Source: a virus
Strand: one strand, 5' to 3'
Length of the DNA: 38,754 bases
IMG/VR virus record: IMGVR_UViG_3300044638_005184
Span: 1 to 38,754 of that record
Positions 32,249 to 38,754 of this stretch are shown here, piece after piece (position 1 is the first letter of the stretch; every line of letters starts with the position of its first letter). The notes below the pieces were generated by a model, which was not told the DNA's origin, did not search any database, and worked only from the letters and a program-made list of their open reading frames with translations. The position numbers were made by a program, and so were the translations under genes.

Positions 32249-33105
32249 CGAAAGCCTCTTGGAGTTTTGAGCGTAGAATACAAGGAAGAATCCGTCACAC
32301 ACCCAGCGGATGCTGGGAGTGGTTAGGGTCTAAAATCAGCGGAAAGCAAAACGGATATGGATATATTTGTGTCAATTCTAGAGACTTGCTAGCGCACAGA
32401 TACATTTACGCCAACATGCGCGGAGCAATACCGCCAGGACTGGACTTGGATCATTTATGCCGCAATCGGTCATGTGTCAACCCGGATCATTTAGAACCAG
32501 TAACCAGATCGGAAAATTGCCGTAGAAGCCCATTGATGGGACGGTTTCATAGCCAAAAAACGCATTGTCCGGCTGGGCATGCTTATTCCGGCGATAATCT
32601 ATATATTTCAAAAAAAGGCAGACAATGCAGAGCGTGTGGCAGACAACATGCCCGTCAACGTAGACAAAACGATTCCATTGCCGCATTTTTCAAAACACCA
32701 CCCAGGAATACAATCATGAACCTCTCAGACCTTTCATCCAGCCAGTACCTTGCCAGCGATGACTACACGGTCGGGCAAATCCTGCCCGTGGTGGAAATCG
32801 CCCGCATCGAAATGGCCGATGTCCCCGTCCCCAACAGCACCAAGAAGAACAGCAAGGCTGTTGCTTGGTTCAAGGGCGCGACCAAGGGCTGGTGCATCAA
32901 CAAGACCGTGGCCCGGCAGATTGCCAAGGTCATTGGAGAAACCAAGAATATCGACAAGACATGGGTCGGGGCCAAGATCCAACTTGTTGTGGTCGGTGAT
33001 GTGCGCCGGCCCGATGGCACGCGGGGCAATGCCTTCCGCCTGCACCAAGCCTGGGCCGCCGACAAGCCCGCAACCACCACCCCGGCCGATCCGGCCAAAG
33101 GATAA
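32245..33105 (+). CDS. HNH homing endonuclease fused in frame to a phage protein
   Basis: 286 aa. Residues 1-about 155 are an HNH_3-type endonuclease: GCWEWLG, GYGYICVNSRDLLAHRYIY, then D69-H70 with C72, C77, N79, H82 (DHLCRNRSCVNPDHLE), and a second zinc site (C108, H112, C128, C131). This part has AT-rich codons (ATA, AGA) unlike the rest. Residues 158-286 are an older phage protein (YTVGQILPVVEIARIEMADV, WFKGATKGWCINKTVARQI, WVGAKIQLVVVGDVRR, NAFRLHQAW) of a family commonly placed beside recombination genes. That part keeps its own start, ATG 32716 with AGGAA 7 nt upstream, and is probably also made alone (129 aa). Confidence 0.75.
   Translation: MTKASWSFERRIQGRIRHTPSGCWEWLGSKISGKQNGYGYICVNSRDLLAHRYIYANMRGAIPPGLDLDHLCRNRSCVNPDHLEPVTRSENCRRSPLMGRFHSQKTHCPAGHAYSGDNLYISKKGRQCRACGRQHARQRRQNDSIAAFFKTPPRNTIMNLSDLSSSQYLASDDYTVGQILPVVEIARIEMADVPVPNSTKKNSKAVAWFKGATKGWCINKTVARQIAKVIGETKNIDKTWVGAKIQLVVVGDVRRPDGTRGNAFRLHQAWAADKPATTTPADPAKG
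32704..32718 (+). promoter_or_regulatory. internal ribosome site and start within the HNH fusion
   Basis: AGGAA (32704-32708), a 7-nt gap and ATG (32716-32718) begin the conserved phage protein. A homing endonuclease inserted upstream in frame without its own stop would still leave this start usable. Confidence 0.6.
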
Positions 33106-33108
33106 ACC

Positions 33109-33510
33109 ATGCCGAACCAATCCACCATCTTTTTGATTGGCCACCTTGGCCGAGACGCCGAATCAAAGGCGGTCGGGTCTACCAATGTCGTGACGTTCAC
33201 CGTGGCCTACACCCGGAAGCGGAAGGACCAAGAGACGACGACTTGGTTCCGCTGCCAGTGGTTTGGCGACCGGGCGACCAAGGTCGTTCAGTATCTCACC
33301 AAGGGCAAAGCGATCTGCGTCACGGGCGAACTGTACCAGCGTGAATATGAAAAGGACGGGGCCAAGCGGACCAGCCTGGAAATCGATGTGCGGGATGTGA
33401 CCTTGCTGGGCAGCGGGGAGAAGCCCGCATCGCCGAGCGCAGAGGGGCGGCCCTACACGCGGGGGGATGCGCCTGCACCGAGCGGGGATGATTCGCCACC
33501 GCCGTTCTGA
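33109..33510 (+). CDS. ssb: single-stranded DNA-binding protein
   Basis: 133 aa, ATG 33109 with AAAGGA upstream. An OB-fold SSB core (TIFLIGHLGRDAE, VVTFTVAYTRKRKD, TTWFRCQWFGDRATKVVQYL, KGKAICVTGELYQREYE, SLEIDVRDVTLLG) is followed by a Gly/Pro/Asp linker and the acidic tip DDSPPPF. That tip is the SSB tail that recruits replication and repair partners. It follows the recombination genes 3 nt after the previous stop and is followed by terminators. Confidence 0.95.
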   Translation: MPNQSTIFLIGHLGRDAESKAVGSTNVVTFTVAYTRKRKDQETTTWFRCQWFGDRATKVVQYLTKGKAICVTGELYQREYEKDGAKRTSLEIDVRDVTLLGSGEKPASPSAEGRPYTRGDAPAPSGDDSPPPF

Positions 33511-33543
33511 TCCAACCCTCCGGAATCTCCGGATACTTGCCCA

Positions 33544-33569
33544 CCCCGTCCGGCGCAATGCCGGCGGGG
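33544..33569 (+). terminator. hairpin after ssb
   Basis: CCCCG-T-CCGGC (33544-33554), a 5-nt loop and GCCGGCGGGG (33560-33569) form a 10-bp GC-rich stem with a single bulged T. No T-run follows, so it may slow polymerase or block 3' decay. Confidence 0.55.
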
Positions 33570-33655
33570 TCTAGGCCGCACTGAATACGCACTCGTAATC
33601 GCCGGCGCTCAGAAGATGCGTGACGAGCTGAACGCCGCAAACGCCAGACAAGTCA

Positions 33656-33691
33656 GCCCAGCCAGCACCCGCACGGCTGGGCATTTGTGTT
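33656..33691 (+). terminator. Rho-independent terminator after ssb
   Basis: GCCCAGCC (33656-33663), an 11-nt loop and GGCTGGGC (33675-33682) form a perfect 8-bp stem followed by ATTTGTGTT. It ends the recombination operon. The next gene has its own strong AGGAGG site. No gene is seen in the 190 bases 33511-33701. Confidence 0.7.
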
Positions 33692-33701
33692 AGGAGGCCC
33701 A

Positions 33702-33908
33702 ATGCAAACCCCACCCGTGAGCATAGACGAGGACGCCCGCATCGGGCTGCACCTTGGCGACGCGATAACCAAGGCGCGGATCACGCGCAAGCCCGTGGCA
33801 ATCATCAGTGACGTGGATCGCGGGCGCATTACCGTGGACGCGTCTGGCTGGCCGCACGAGGTAGGCGACTGGACGCCATCCGGCTGGGTTCGTCTGGTGG
33901 TCGCATGA
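33702..33908 (+). CDS. 68-aa hypothetical protein
   Basis: ATG 33702 with AGGAGG 5 nt upstream, the best ribosome site in the window, directly after the terminator. The sequence is beta-rich (RIGLHLGDAITKARITRKPV, GRITVDASGWPHEVGDW, GWVRLVV). It opens a block of small early genes. Function unknown. Confidence 0.55.
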   Translation: MQTPPVSIDEDARIGLHLGDAITKARITRKPVAIISDVDRGRITVDASGWPHEVGDWTPSGWVRLVVA

Positions 33909-34123
33909 GACACGCCCGCGTAGGCCACGCCCACAAGGCGCGGCAGTCAATCCCCGCCCCTACCTGCCCGCGCTGTGATTCTTCTACGCACAGGCTGACG
34001 CCACAAGAGCGGAGGTGCGATGCGTGCCGGCATATATTTATGGCGCATGGCGTGGACCTGCGCATGGCCAGCGCAGAGACGCTCAACCGCCGGCTGCGGG
34101 CGCTGCGGATGGGGGAGGTATGA
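33905..34123 (+). CDS. 72-aa zinc-ribbon protein
   Basis: ATG 33905 (ATGA overlap). CPRC (21-24) and CDAC (38-41) form a four-cysteine ribbon (PTCPRCDSSTHRLT, RRCDACRHIFMAHG), followed by a basic helix (ETLNRRLRALRMG). It looks like a small nucleic-acid-binding regulator. Confidence 0.6.
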   Translation: MRHARVGHAHKARQSIPAPTCPRCDSSTHRLTPQERRCDACRHIFMAHGVDLRMASAETLNRRLRALRMGEV

Positions 34124-34335
34124 GTGACGCCCGATACGGTATACTGCCCTACAACCTGCGCCTGTCCGAGACGCGGCAGGCACGGGCACGGGCGGCAGGG
34201 ACGTGGCTGAAATGCGCTAACCCTGGCTGCCATCGCATGCTCAACCGACGCCCCGGCGTGACGGAATACTGCTGCACTACCTGCGCAAATGCAGTCTTGA
34301 CATCCTTGCGCAAGGGACAGGATGGGGCGGCATGA
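34120..34335 (+). CDS. 71-aa zinc-finger-like protein
   Basis: ATG 34120 (ATGA overlap). CANPGC and YCCTTC cysteine pairs (CANPGCHRMLNRRPGVTEYC) resemble zinc-ribbon HTH recombination-directionality factors or small regulators. The promoter of the next gene lies within its 3' end. Confidence 0.55.
   Translation: MSDARYGILPYNLRLSETRQARARAAGTWLKCANPGCHRMLNRRPGVTEYCCTTCANAVLTSLRKGQDGAA
34297..34325 (+). promoter_or_regulatory. promoter with palindromic operator
   Basis: TTGACA (34297-34302) is followed by TCCTTGCGCAAGGG (34303-34316), containing the perfect 12-bp core CCTTGCGCAAGG of the 28203 palindrome. The -10 (near 34320) is weak. ATG 34332 is exactly 35 nt from the first T of TTGACA, as at two other promoters in this window. 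Confidence 0.5.
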
Positions 34336-34685
34336 GCAAGAAACCCACCAAGCCCTGCCCCATACCGCGCGACCTCAAGCCGGGGGATGTGATCGTGGAC
34401 AGCGACGGAGGGAATAATGTATTCAGACATTACGACGTTTGTAATGGGAAATACACATATGCGAACTGTGATGTATATATTTTTAATATGGCAGGCTATG
34501 CGCCTCCACTGGAAACGCACGCCGTCAGCATCATCCGCAAGGCCAGCAAGCCGGCGAAGGTGAAGGCGGATAAGGATGCGGTTTGGCTGATGCGGAACGT
34601 CCTTGGCGACAAGTACGCATGCCGTACGCGCAACCAGCGGATCCGCGCCATCGCCAAGCGGCTGAACAATGGGGTGATGCCGTGA
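34332..34685 (+). CDS. 117-aa hypothetical protein
   Basis: ATG 34332 (ATGA overlap). LKPGDVIVDSDGGNNVFRHY and YTYANCDVYIFNMAG suggest a small beta barrel; a basic helix (RRAKRL-like IRAIAKRLNN) ends it. No family is recognised. GTGA-coupled to the next gene. Confidence 0.5.
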   Translation: MSKKPTKPCPIPRDLKPGDVIVDSDGGNNVFRHYDVCNGKYTYANCDVYIFNMAGYAPPLETHAVSIIRKASKPAKVKADKDAVWLMRNVLGDKYACRTRNQRIRAIAKRLNNGVMP

Positions 34686-34978
34686 GTCACTCCACCCCAC
34701 TAGGCACCCCCGAGAGCCTTGAAGACAAGGTGAACCACAACGCCGAACTGCACGCGCAGATTCGCAAGCGCGGGTTTCATGTGGAGGAAGCCATCCGACA
34801 CCTGGAGAAAGCCGCACGATATACCAGGCCAGGAAGTAACCTACGGGCCGAAATAAAGGCCATCGCGGACCTGGCACACGCCATCGACGCCAGGGACTCA
34901 AGCGCGTGGTGGGACACGGACCAGATGGTTCGGGCTGCGCTGGCCACCCATTTCGCAAAGAAAGCGGAAACGCCATGA
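34682..34978 (+). CDS. 98-aa helical hypothetical protein
   Basis: It starts at GTG 34682 (GTGA overlap). It is mostly helical (EDKVNHNAELHAQIRKRG, VEEAIRHLEKAARYT, AEIKAIADLAHAIDARD). It directly precedes and overlaps the probable Tad1 gene and may share its job, but no function is known. Confidence 0.5.
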   Translation: MSHSTPLGTPESLEDKVNHNAELHAQIRKRGFHVEEAIRHLEKAARYTRPGSNLRAEIKAIADLAHAIDARDSSAWWDTDQMVRAALATHFAKKAETP

Positions 34979-35529
34979 CCGAGCAATCCGACCCCGCCCT
35001 GGACCGCTGCGGGCGGCCAGACCATGCCGCCACCGACCCCGGTCACCCCGACCGCACCGCCCGAGACGCCGCGCGGGTGCGGGATGGGCGGGTGCCAATC
35101 CAACCAACCACAACAGCCAGAAAGGCTACCATGCGCACCATTACCGACCACATCATCAACCCGGCCAACGGCAAGTTGACCATCACCGTCACCGACGAGC
35201 CGGGAGCCGGCGGTGCGAGCCACCGCTATGTGGTCGCAGGGTTCAATACCGGCAGCAACCCCAGCGCCAATCACCTGTTTCCGCACGGCGTCACGGATTG
35301 CGAAATTCTGTTTCAGAACGGCCCGATCAACGAGAATGGCGTCAACGGCCTGACCCAGGAAGTTCTGTTGGCCATCGTCGTTGACCGCCTGCGTTCATTC
35401 CAGGCCGGCCCGTACGCCTGCCGCGAGAACGCCCTGGCGCTGACCAAGATCGAGGAAGCCCAGCATTGGCTCCAGCAACGCACGCTGGCCCGGATGCGGC
35501 GCGGCGTCGAAGGGACGCACACCAAATGA
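34975..35529 (+). CDS. Tad1-type signal-sponge (anti-Thoeris/anti-CBASS) candidate
   Basis: From ATG 34975 (ATGA overlap) the frame has 184 aa. The recognised domain starts at ATG 35131 (SD-like AAAGG, 6 nt), giving 132 aa, the size expected for Tad1. The layout is N-terminal beta strands (SHRYVVAGFNTGSNP), a loop DCEILFQNGPINENGVNG, and a helical hairpin with FQAGPYACRENALALTKIEE and HWLQQRTLARMRRGVEGTH. In Tad1/Acb2-hairpin proteins such a region forms a hexamer that sequesters Thoeris/CBASS second messengers. F142, N152 and R169 match recalled ligand-binding positions. The first 52 residues are Pro/Arg/Asp-rich and may not be part of the protein. Confidence 0.7.
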   Translation: MTEQSDPALDRCGRPDHAATDPGHPDRTARDAARVRDGRVPIQPTTTARKATMRTITDHIINPANGKLTITVTDEPGAGGASHRYVVAGFNTGSNPSANHLFPHGVTDCEILFQNGPINENGVNGLTQEVLLAIVVDRLRSFQAGPYACRENALALTKIEEAQHWLQQRTLARMRRGVEGTHTK

Positions 35530-36074
35530 CCGCCCCCGACTACCCCGCCAACACTGACCACCGGGCGCGGCTGGAGATTGCGGAGCAGTTACTTGCCGAG
35601 GCTAACGAGGATTGCGCCGAGAAGCGCGCGATAATTGACCGCTTTGTCGCGTCTGAGACGGAATTGATGGTCCGGTGCGTGGCAGCGGAGGCTGCGCTGG
35701 CCGAAGCAGAGAAGGACCGCGACTATGAGCGCGGGCACAACCTGCGGCTCAAGGACGATCTAGAGAAGGCAGAGAAGCGGGTCAGGGAACTTGAAATAGA
35801 CCGCGACAAGTGCCAGCGCAACAAGGATGAGGTCGGGGCCGAGAACAAGCAATTGAAGGCCAGCATGGATGTCGTGTGGAATAAGCTGCGGGAGGAATTG
35901 GTCGGCATGCTAAAGGCGCGGTTAGGCGCGGCAGAGAAGCGGATCGCTGCCATGATGCCAGTTATCGATGCGGCGCGGCATGTGGTGGCCAATGCGCATC
36001 ATGGTGACGATGTTATGTCAGGTCGCGCCAAACTGCGGGCGTCCATCACCACCTACGACAAGGAAACCAAGTGA
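35526..36074 (+). CDS. 182-aa coiled-coil protein
   Basis: ATG 35526 (ATGA overlap with the Tad1-like gene). It is almost entirely coiled coil: LEIAEQLLAEANEDCAEK, ETELMVRCVAAEAALAEAEK, LKDDLEKAEKRVRELEIDRD, ENKQLKASMDVVWNKLREEL. There is no signal peptide. Coupled to the next gene by GTGA. Function unknown; a structural scaffold for small early proteins is possible. Confidence 0.5.
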   Translation: MTAPDYPANTDHRARLEIAEQLLAEANEDCAEKRAIIDRFVASETELMVRCVAAEAALAEAEKDRDYERGHNLRLKDDLEKAEKRVRELEIDRDKCQRNKDEVGAENKQLKASMDVVWNKLREELVGMLKARLGAAEKRIAAMMPVIDAARHVVANAHHGDDVMSGRAKLRASITTYDKETK

Positions 36075-36670
36075 CCGACCCCATCCCATCCATACTGGCC
36101 CGCCTGACCGCCTTGGAAGCGGAGATGCGGCAGCATTACCACATCGACACGGGTTTGCAGACTTCACTGGCGGTGCTGCCGGGCGACCATGCGGCAGCGG
36201 CGGAAATGACGGAGGCCCAGCTTGCGCCGGTCGTCGTCCACAACTGCGACGGCGGCCACTCCTACGAAGCCCCGGCGGATGTCGTCGTCTGCCCTGTGTG
36301 CGGTGACGAGGACACCTGCGTAGACCGTAGCGCCAAGCGGCTGGTTTATGAGGACCAACTGCCATCCATGACGGACGCGGAATATAGGGAATGGTTCAAA
36401 AAGTCGAGCATCGTCCACGGCGTGCGAATGGGTCCGCCGGTTGGTAAGGCCCAGCCCGCGCCGGACGCGGCCGGAGAGGTCGCGGAGGAAATGGAGACGG
36501 CGAGGCGGCGGCTGGGGTTGCTGAAAGAGGCGCACAAGCGGCTGGCGCACTGGCAGGTGTACGCCGATAGGAACGACCTGGGCACCAAGGGGACCGATGA
36601 GCTATTGATGCGTCTGGCGGCTGAGTGCTGGGGGGACAAAGCCGCGTTGGCCAGGGTGGGGGCGGTATGA
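36071..36670 (+). CDS. 199-aa protein with a cysteine pair
   Basis: GTG 36071 (GTGA overlap). An N-terminal helical part, then CPVCGDEDTC (a likely zinc site, near residues 75-84), and a long C-terminal helix (EEMETARRRLGLLKEAHKRL). No family is recognised. ATGA-coupled to the next gene. Confidence 0.5.
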   Translation: MTDPIPSILARLTALEAEMRQHYHIDTGLQTSLAVLPGDHAAAAEMTEAQLAPVVVHNCDGGHSYEAPADVVVCPVCGDEDTCVDRSAKRLVYEDQLPSMTDAEYREWFKKSSIVHGVRMGPPVGKAQPAPDAAGEVAEEMETARRRLGLLKEAHKRLAHWQVYADRNDLGTKGTDELLMRLAAECWGDKAALARVGAV

Positions 36671-36849
36671 AACATGCCCGTATCATCCCATTCTATGCTC
36701 CGTTGCGTGGCACCTACTACACCCACATAGTGGCCCATTTCGACGGGCGAGGCAAATGGACAGCATCGTCATATTGCAGGGATTATGTTGAGGCCAAGCG
36801 GCAACGTAACGCGGCGGCAAGGAGATATGCCAGGGTAGGGGCGGTATGA
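36667..36849 (+). CDS. 60-aa hypothetical protein
   Basis: ATG 36667 (ATGA overlap). Tyr/His-rich N-terminus (KHARIIPFYAPLRGTYYTHIVAHF), then a basic helix (VEAKRQRNAAARRYARVG). It ends ATGA-coupled to the rusA-like gene. Function unknown. Confidence 0.5.
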   Translation: MKHARIIPFYAPLRGTYYTHIVAHFDGRGKWTASSYCRDYVEAKRQRNAAARRYARVGAV

Positions 36850-37199
36850 TCACCGTCACCTTGCCATGGCCGCCCAGCGTCAACGCCTATTGGCGGCAAT
36901 TCCGTGGCCGGGCGATCATCAGCAAGGCCGGGCGCGAGTACCGGCAAGCCGTGCTGGCCATCCTGCTGCCCATGCGACTGACGCCCTATGACCAGCCGGT
37001 CCGCGTTGACATCGCAGCACAGCAGCCGGACAAGCGGCGCAGGGACGTAGACAACCTTGCGAAAGCCATCCTTGACGGATTGAAGGCTGGCCAAGCGTAC
37101 ACAGACGACTCCTTGATACATGACCTGCGCATCCGGTGGCTGCACATGGGATCGCCGGGTACGGTACGAATCACCATCACCCCCATGGACACGCCATGA
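36846..37199 (+). CDS. rusA: RusA-family Holliday junction resolvase
   Basis: 117 aa from ATG 36846 (ATGA overlap). RusA dimers cut Holliday junctions symmetrically. The signature is clear: TVTLPWPPSVNAYWR at the N-terminus, then RRRDVDNLAKAILDGL with Asp67 and Asp69 plus Lys73 and Asp77, and DDSLIHDLRIRW with Asp87/Asp88. Length matches the family. It resolves recombination intermediates and prepares DNA for packaging. Confidence 0.9.
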   Translation: MITVTLPWPPSVNAYWRQFRGRAIISKAGREYRQAVLAILLPMRLTPYDQPVRVDIAAQQPDKRRRDVDNLAKAILDGLKAGQAYTDDSLIHDLRIRWLHMGSPGTVRITITPMDTP

Positions 37200-37402
37200 G
37201 CCGCATCGACACGCTGACGGATACCGACCTTGATGCCGCATTAGACGACCTGACGCGGCTTGAACGCATGCTGATGTGTCCAGATGATGACGCGGAGGAT
37301 GCATCCTGGGCGTTGTCGTATATCCAACCGGCGATTGCGGTGCTGCGTAAGATAGAGGGCGTGAGAGACAGAGCCCAGCCAGGGCTGCGCGATTATATCT
37401 GA
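37196..37402 (+). CDS. 68-aa acidic hypothetical protein
   Basis: ATG 37196 (ATGA overlap with rusA). It is acidic (TDTDLDAALDDLTRLERML, CPDDDAEDASWALSY) and helical. No family is recognised. Confidence 0.5.
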   Translation: MSRIDTLTDTDLDAALDDLTRLERMLMCPDDDAEDASWALSYIQPAIAVLRKIEGVRDRAQPGLRDYI

Positions 37403-37435
37403 ATGATTATTCTGCCAAGCATCGGAGGGGCGACC

Positions 37436-37522
37436 ATGCGGTGTCTTGGTCTTGCTTGTACCCAACCGAGCCCGACGAGGCGCGGCCAGCTTGGGCCATA
37501 TGAGCCGGCGAAGCACAAGTGA
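37436..37522 (+). CDS. 28-aa peptide
   Basis: ATG 37436 with GGAGGGG upstream; stop TGA 37520-37522. The peptide MRCLGLACTQPSPTRRGQLG is followed by PYEPAKHK. The good ribosome site is its main support. The following 160 bases (37523-37682) hold no gene, only a possible weak promoter. Confidence 0.3.
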   Translation: MRCLGLACTQPSPTRRGQLGPYEPAKHK

Positions 37523-37648
37523 CAGGGTGGGCGGCTCCGCAACGGGCTGCCACACCGACCGCTAACCCGCTTCTCTCAATAGGGATGGGAACGTGGCGTC
37601 AATGGTGTTCTGGTATCCTGGAGCGGATTCTATGATTCTAGAGAGCAC

Positions 37649-37678
37649 TTGTCACACTCGAAATAAATGAAAGTATTA
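37649..37678 (+). promoter_or_regulatory. weak promoter candidate for the terminal HNH gene
   Basis: TTGTCA (37649-37654), an 18-nt spacer and GTATTA (37673-37678) precede ATG 37683. The -10 ends 5 nt before the ATG and the TTGTCA 34 nt before it, similar to the leaderless arrangement elsewhere. Confidence 0.35.
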
Positions 37679-37682
37679 GCCA

Positions 37683-38754
37683 ATGAGCAAAAACAATGCA
37701 GCGGAACGCAAGCGCAGGCAATGCCATGGGCAGCTTGGCGAACTAATTAGGAAATACAGGCCGCCAGGCATGTCTATGATGGCATGGGCTAACAGCCGGA
37801 CCGGGCATGGGTATAAAGCCGGCGATACCAGGCTGGCTGATTGGGCGAGGGGCTTTAATAAGCCGCCCACAACCAATATCATCAAGGCGGCGCTGTTGAT
37901 CGGCTGTACCGAGGAAGAATTGGCGATGGTGTGCTATGGGGTTAGGTCGCAGGCCGAGGCGTTGGACGCGCAGCGAGAACGGGTCAATAAGGCCAATAGG
38001 GCTAAGTACCAGGCGGATGAAAATTACAGGGCGCAGGTGAATGCTAAAAATAAAGAAATGAATGAGGAAATACGAGCGAAGAGGATTGCGGCAATACACG
38101 CTGATCCTAATGCGTTTCATTACCGTGTTTTAATTCGGTACGGGCTGGTTGATGAGGCTGATCAACAAAGAAACCAAAGAGATGCACGCGAGAGCCGCAG
38201 GCAGACGGACTGGCGAGCAGAGGCCGCAAGAAAAAGGCCAATAATTATTGAAGGTAAGCGATATAGTATTAGAGGCGTAAGGCAGTTACTGAGACATATG
38301 AATCACCGGTTAAACTCCATGAACAGAAGGCTAACAAGGAACAGGCGCAGCAGGTTGATGTTTAATGGAATGAGACTAAAAGATGCGATTAAGGATGGGG
38401 ACCCTGATGCAATGGATCACCTTAGGAAGCTGTGGCATGTGCGCAGTAATAATAGGCGTTCTTTGTTGTTGGCTGCATCTGGCACTGTAATACTGTCAGA
38501 ATGGTATGATAAAATGAAGGAATATGATTATAAGTGCACTTATTGTGGCAACCATAGACGGCATGATGGGTTTGAATTAGAGATGGACCATGTAGTGCCC
38601 ATCCCGCTTGGGCCGAATACGATAGACAACGTACTGCCTGCCTGCAAGACGTGCAACGCCAGCAAAAGCCAAAAGCCTCTTATTAGGTGGCGCCCGCTGA
38701 CCGACGACCATGTGGCAATGAGAGTGCATGCCAAGGTGTCTCCCTCGTGCATCA
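37683..38754 (+). CDS. HNH endonuclease, runs off the right edge
   Basis: From ATG 37683 an uninterrupted frame of 357 codons reaches the window end. The C-terminal HNH domain is clear: YKCTYCGNHRR (C285, C288), LEMDHVVPIPLG with D302-H303, and LPACKTCNASKS (C321, C324). The N-terminal 280 residues are helical, Arg/Gln-rich and unassigned (an HTH-like start, SMMAWANSRTGHGYKAGD, TRLADWARG). Codon use is AT-rich with many AGG/AGA/ATA, unlike the tail genes. HNH proteins next to terminases can be packaging cofactors. If the window ends are joined, the frame continues as RLLR and stops at base 14, upstream of terminase. Confidence 0.85.
   Translation, partial: MSKNNAAERKRRQCHGQLGELIRKYRPPGMSMMAWANSRTGHGYKAGDTRLADWARGFNKPPTTNIIKAALLIGCTEEELAMVCYGVRSQAEALDAQRERVNKANRAKYQADENYRAQVNAKNKEMNEEIRAKRIAAIHADPNAFHYRVLIRYGLVDEADQQRNQRDARESRRQTDWRAEAARKRPIIIEGKRYSIRGVRQLLRHMNHRLNSMNRRLTRNRRSRLMFNGMRLKDAIKDGDPDAMDHLRKLWHVRSNNRRSLLLAASGTVILSEWYDKMKEYDYKCTYCGNHRRHDGFELEMDHVVPIPLGPNTIDNVLPACKTCNASKSQKPLIRWRPLTDDHVAMRVHAKVSPSCI

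Noticed and set aside
33615-33692. 25-codon frame after ssb
   Set aside because: Lies across the terminator stem; no ribosome site.

Overview
The window reads as a tailed-phage genome (lambda-like head and packaging genes, siphovirus-type tail genes), high in GC, with almost every gene on the + strand. Most neighbouring genes overlap by four bases (ATGA, GTGA or TTGA), so it is one tightly packed, translationally coupled phage transcription unit. The host cannot be named from the sequence. A lipoprotein signal with lipobox and the lambda-like head genes fit a high-GC Gram-negative bacterium. No rRNA, tRNA, CRISPR array, transposase, integrase, CI-type repressor or recognisable endolysin was seen. 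The last gene (an HNH nuclease) runs off the right edge. If the two window ends are joined, its frame closes with a stop at base 14, just upstream of the terminase genes, so the window may be a complete circularly closed genome.

Layout. 1-4671: four 15-bp TGACA palindromes, then terminase small and large subunits, a DUF115/MptE-like protein, a zinc-ribbon protein and a gpW-like joining protein. 4673-11826: lambda-type portal, a large decoration-like protein, two very small proteins, a two-gene island on the minus strand (Myb/SANT-like DNA-binding protein plus a two-helix membrane protein), and a fused prohead protease-scaffold-major capsid protein with an internal start. 11884-16769: small structural proteins, a trio of coiled-coil/membrane/lipoprotein genes that may be the lysis functions, and head-tail completion proteins. 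16775-25873: tail tube, assembly proteins, an unusually short tape measure (305 aa), hub and tip/fibre proteins.

25874-38754 is the replication, recombination and accessory region. It starts with a replication-type gene carrying four tandem 14-bp iterons, a lambda-like origin inside its own initiator gene. It continues with many small early genes, a repeat-rich LRR protein, a DUF3310 protein, an AlpA/Xis-like HTH protein flanked by a perfect 183-bp promoter duplication, a RecE-type exonuclease, an RHH regulator plus HNH homing endonuclease cassette, SSB, RusA, and a probable Tad1-type anti-Thoeris/anti-CBASS signal sponge.

Regulation visible in the sequence: a repeated near-perfect palindrome CCCTTGCGCAAGGG at four early promoters or leaders; three TTGACA boxes each exactly 35 nt before an ATG, suggesting leaderless mRNAs; an inverted repeat around the -10 of the RHH gene; a strong hairpin after the capsid gene; and a Rho-independent terminator after ssb.
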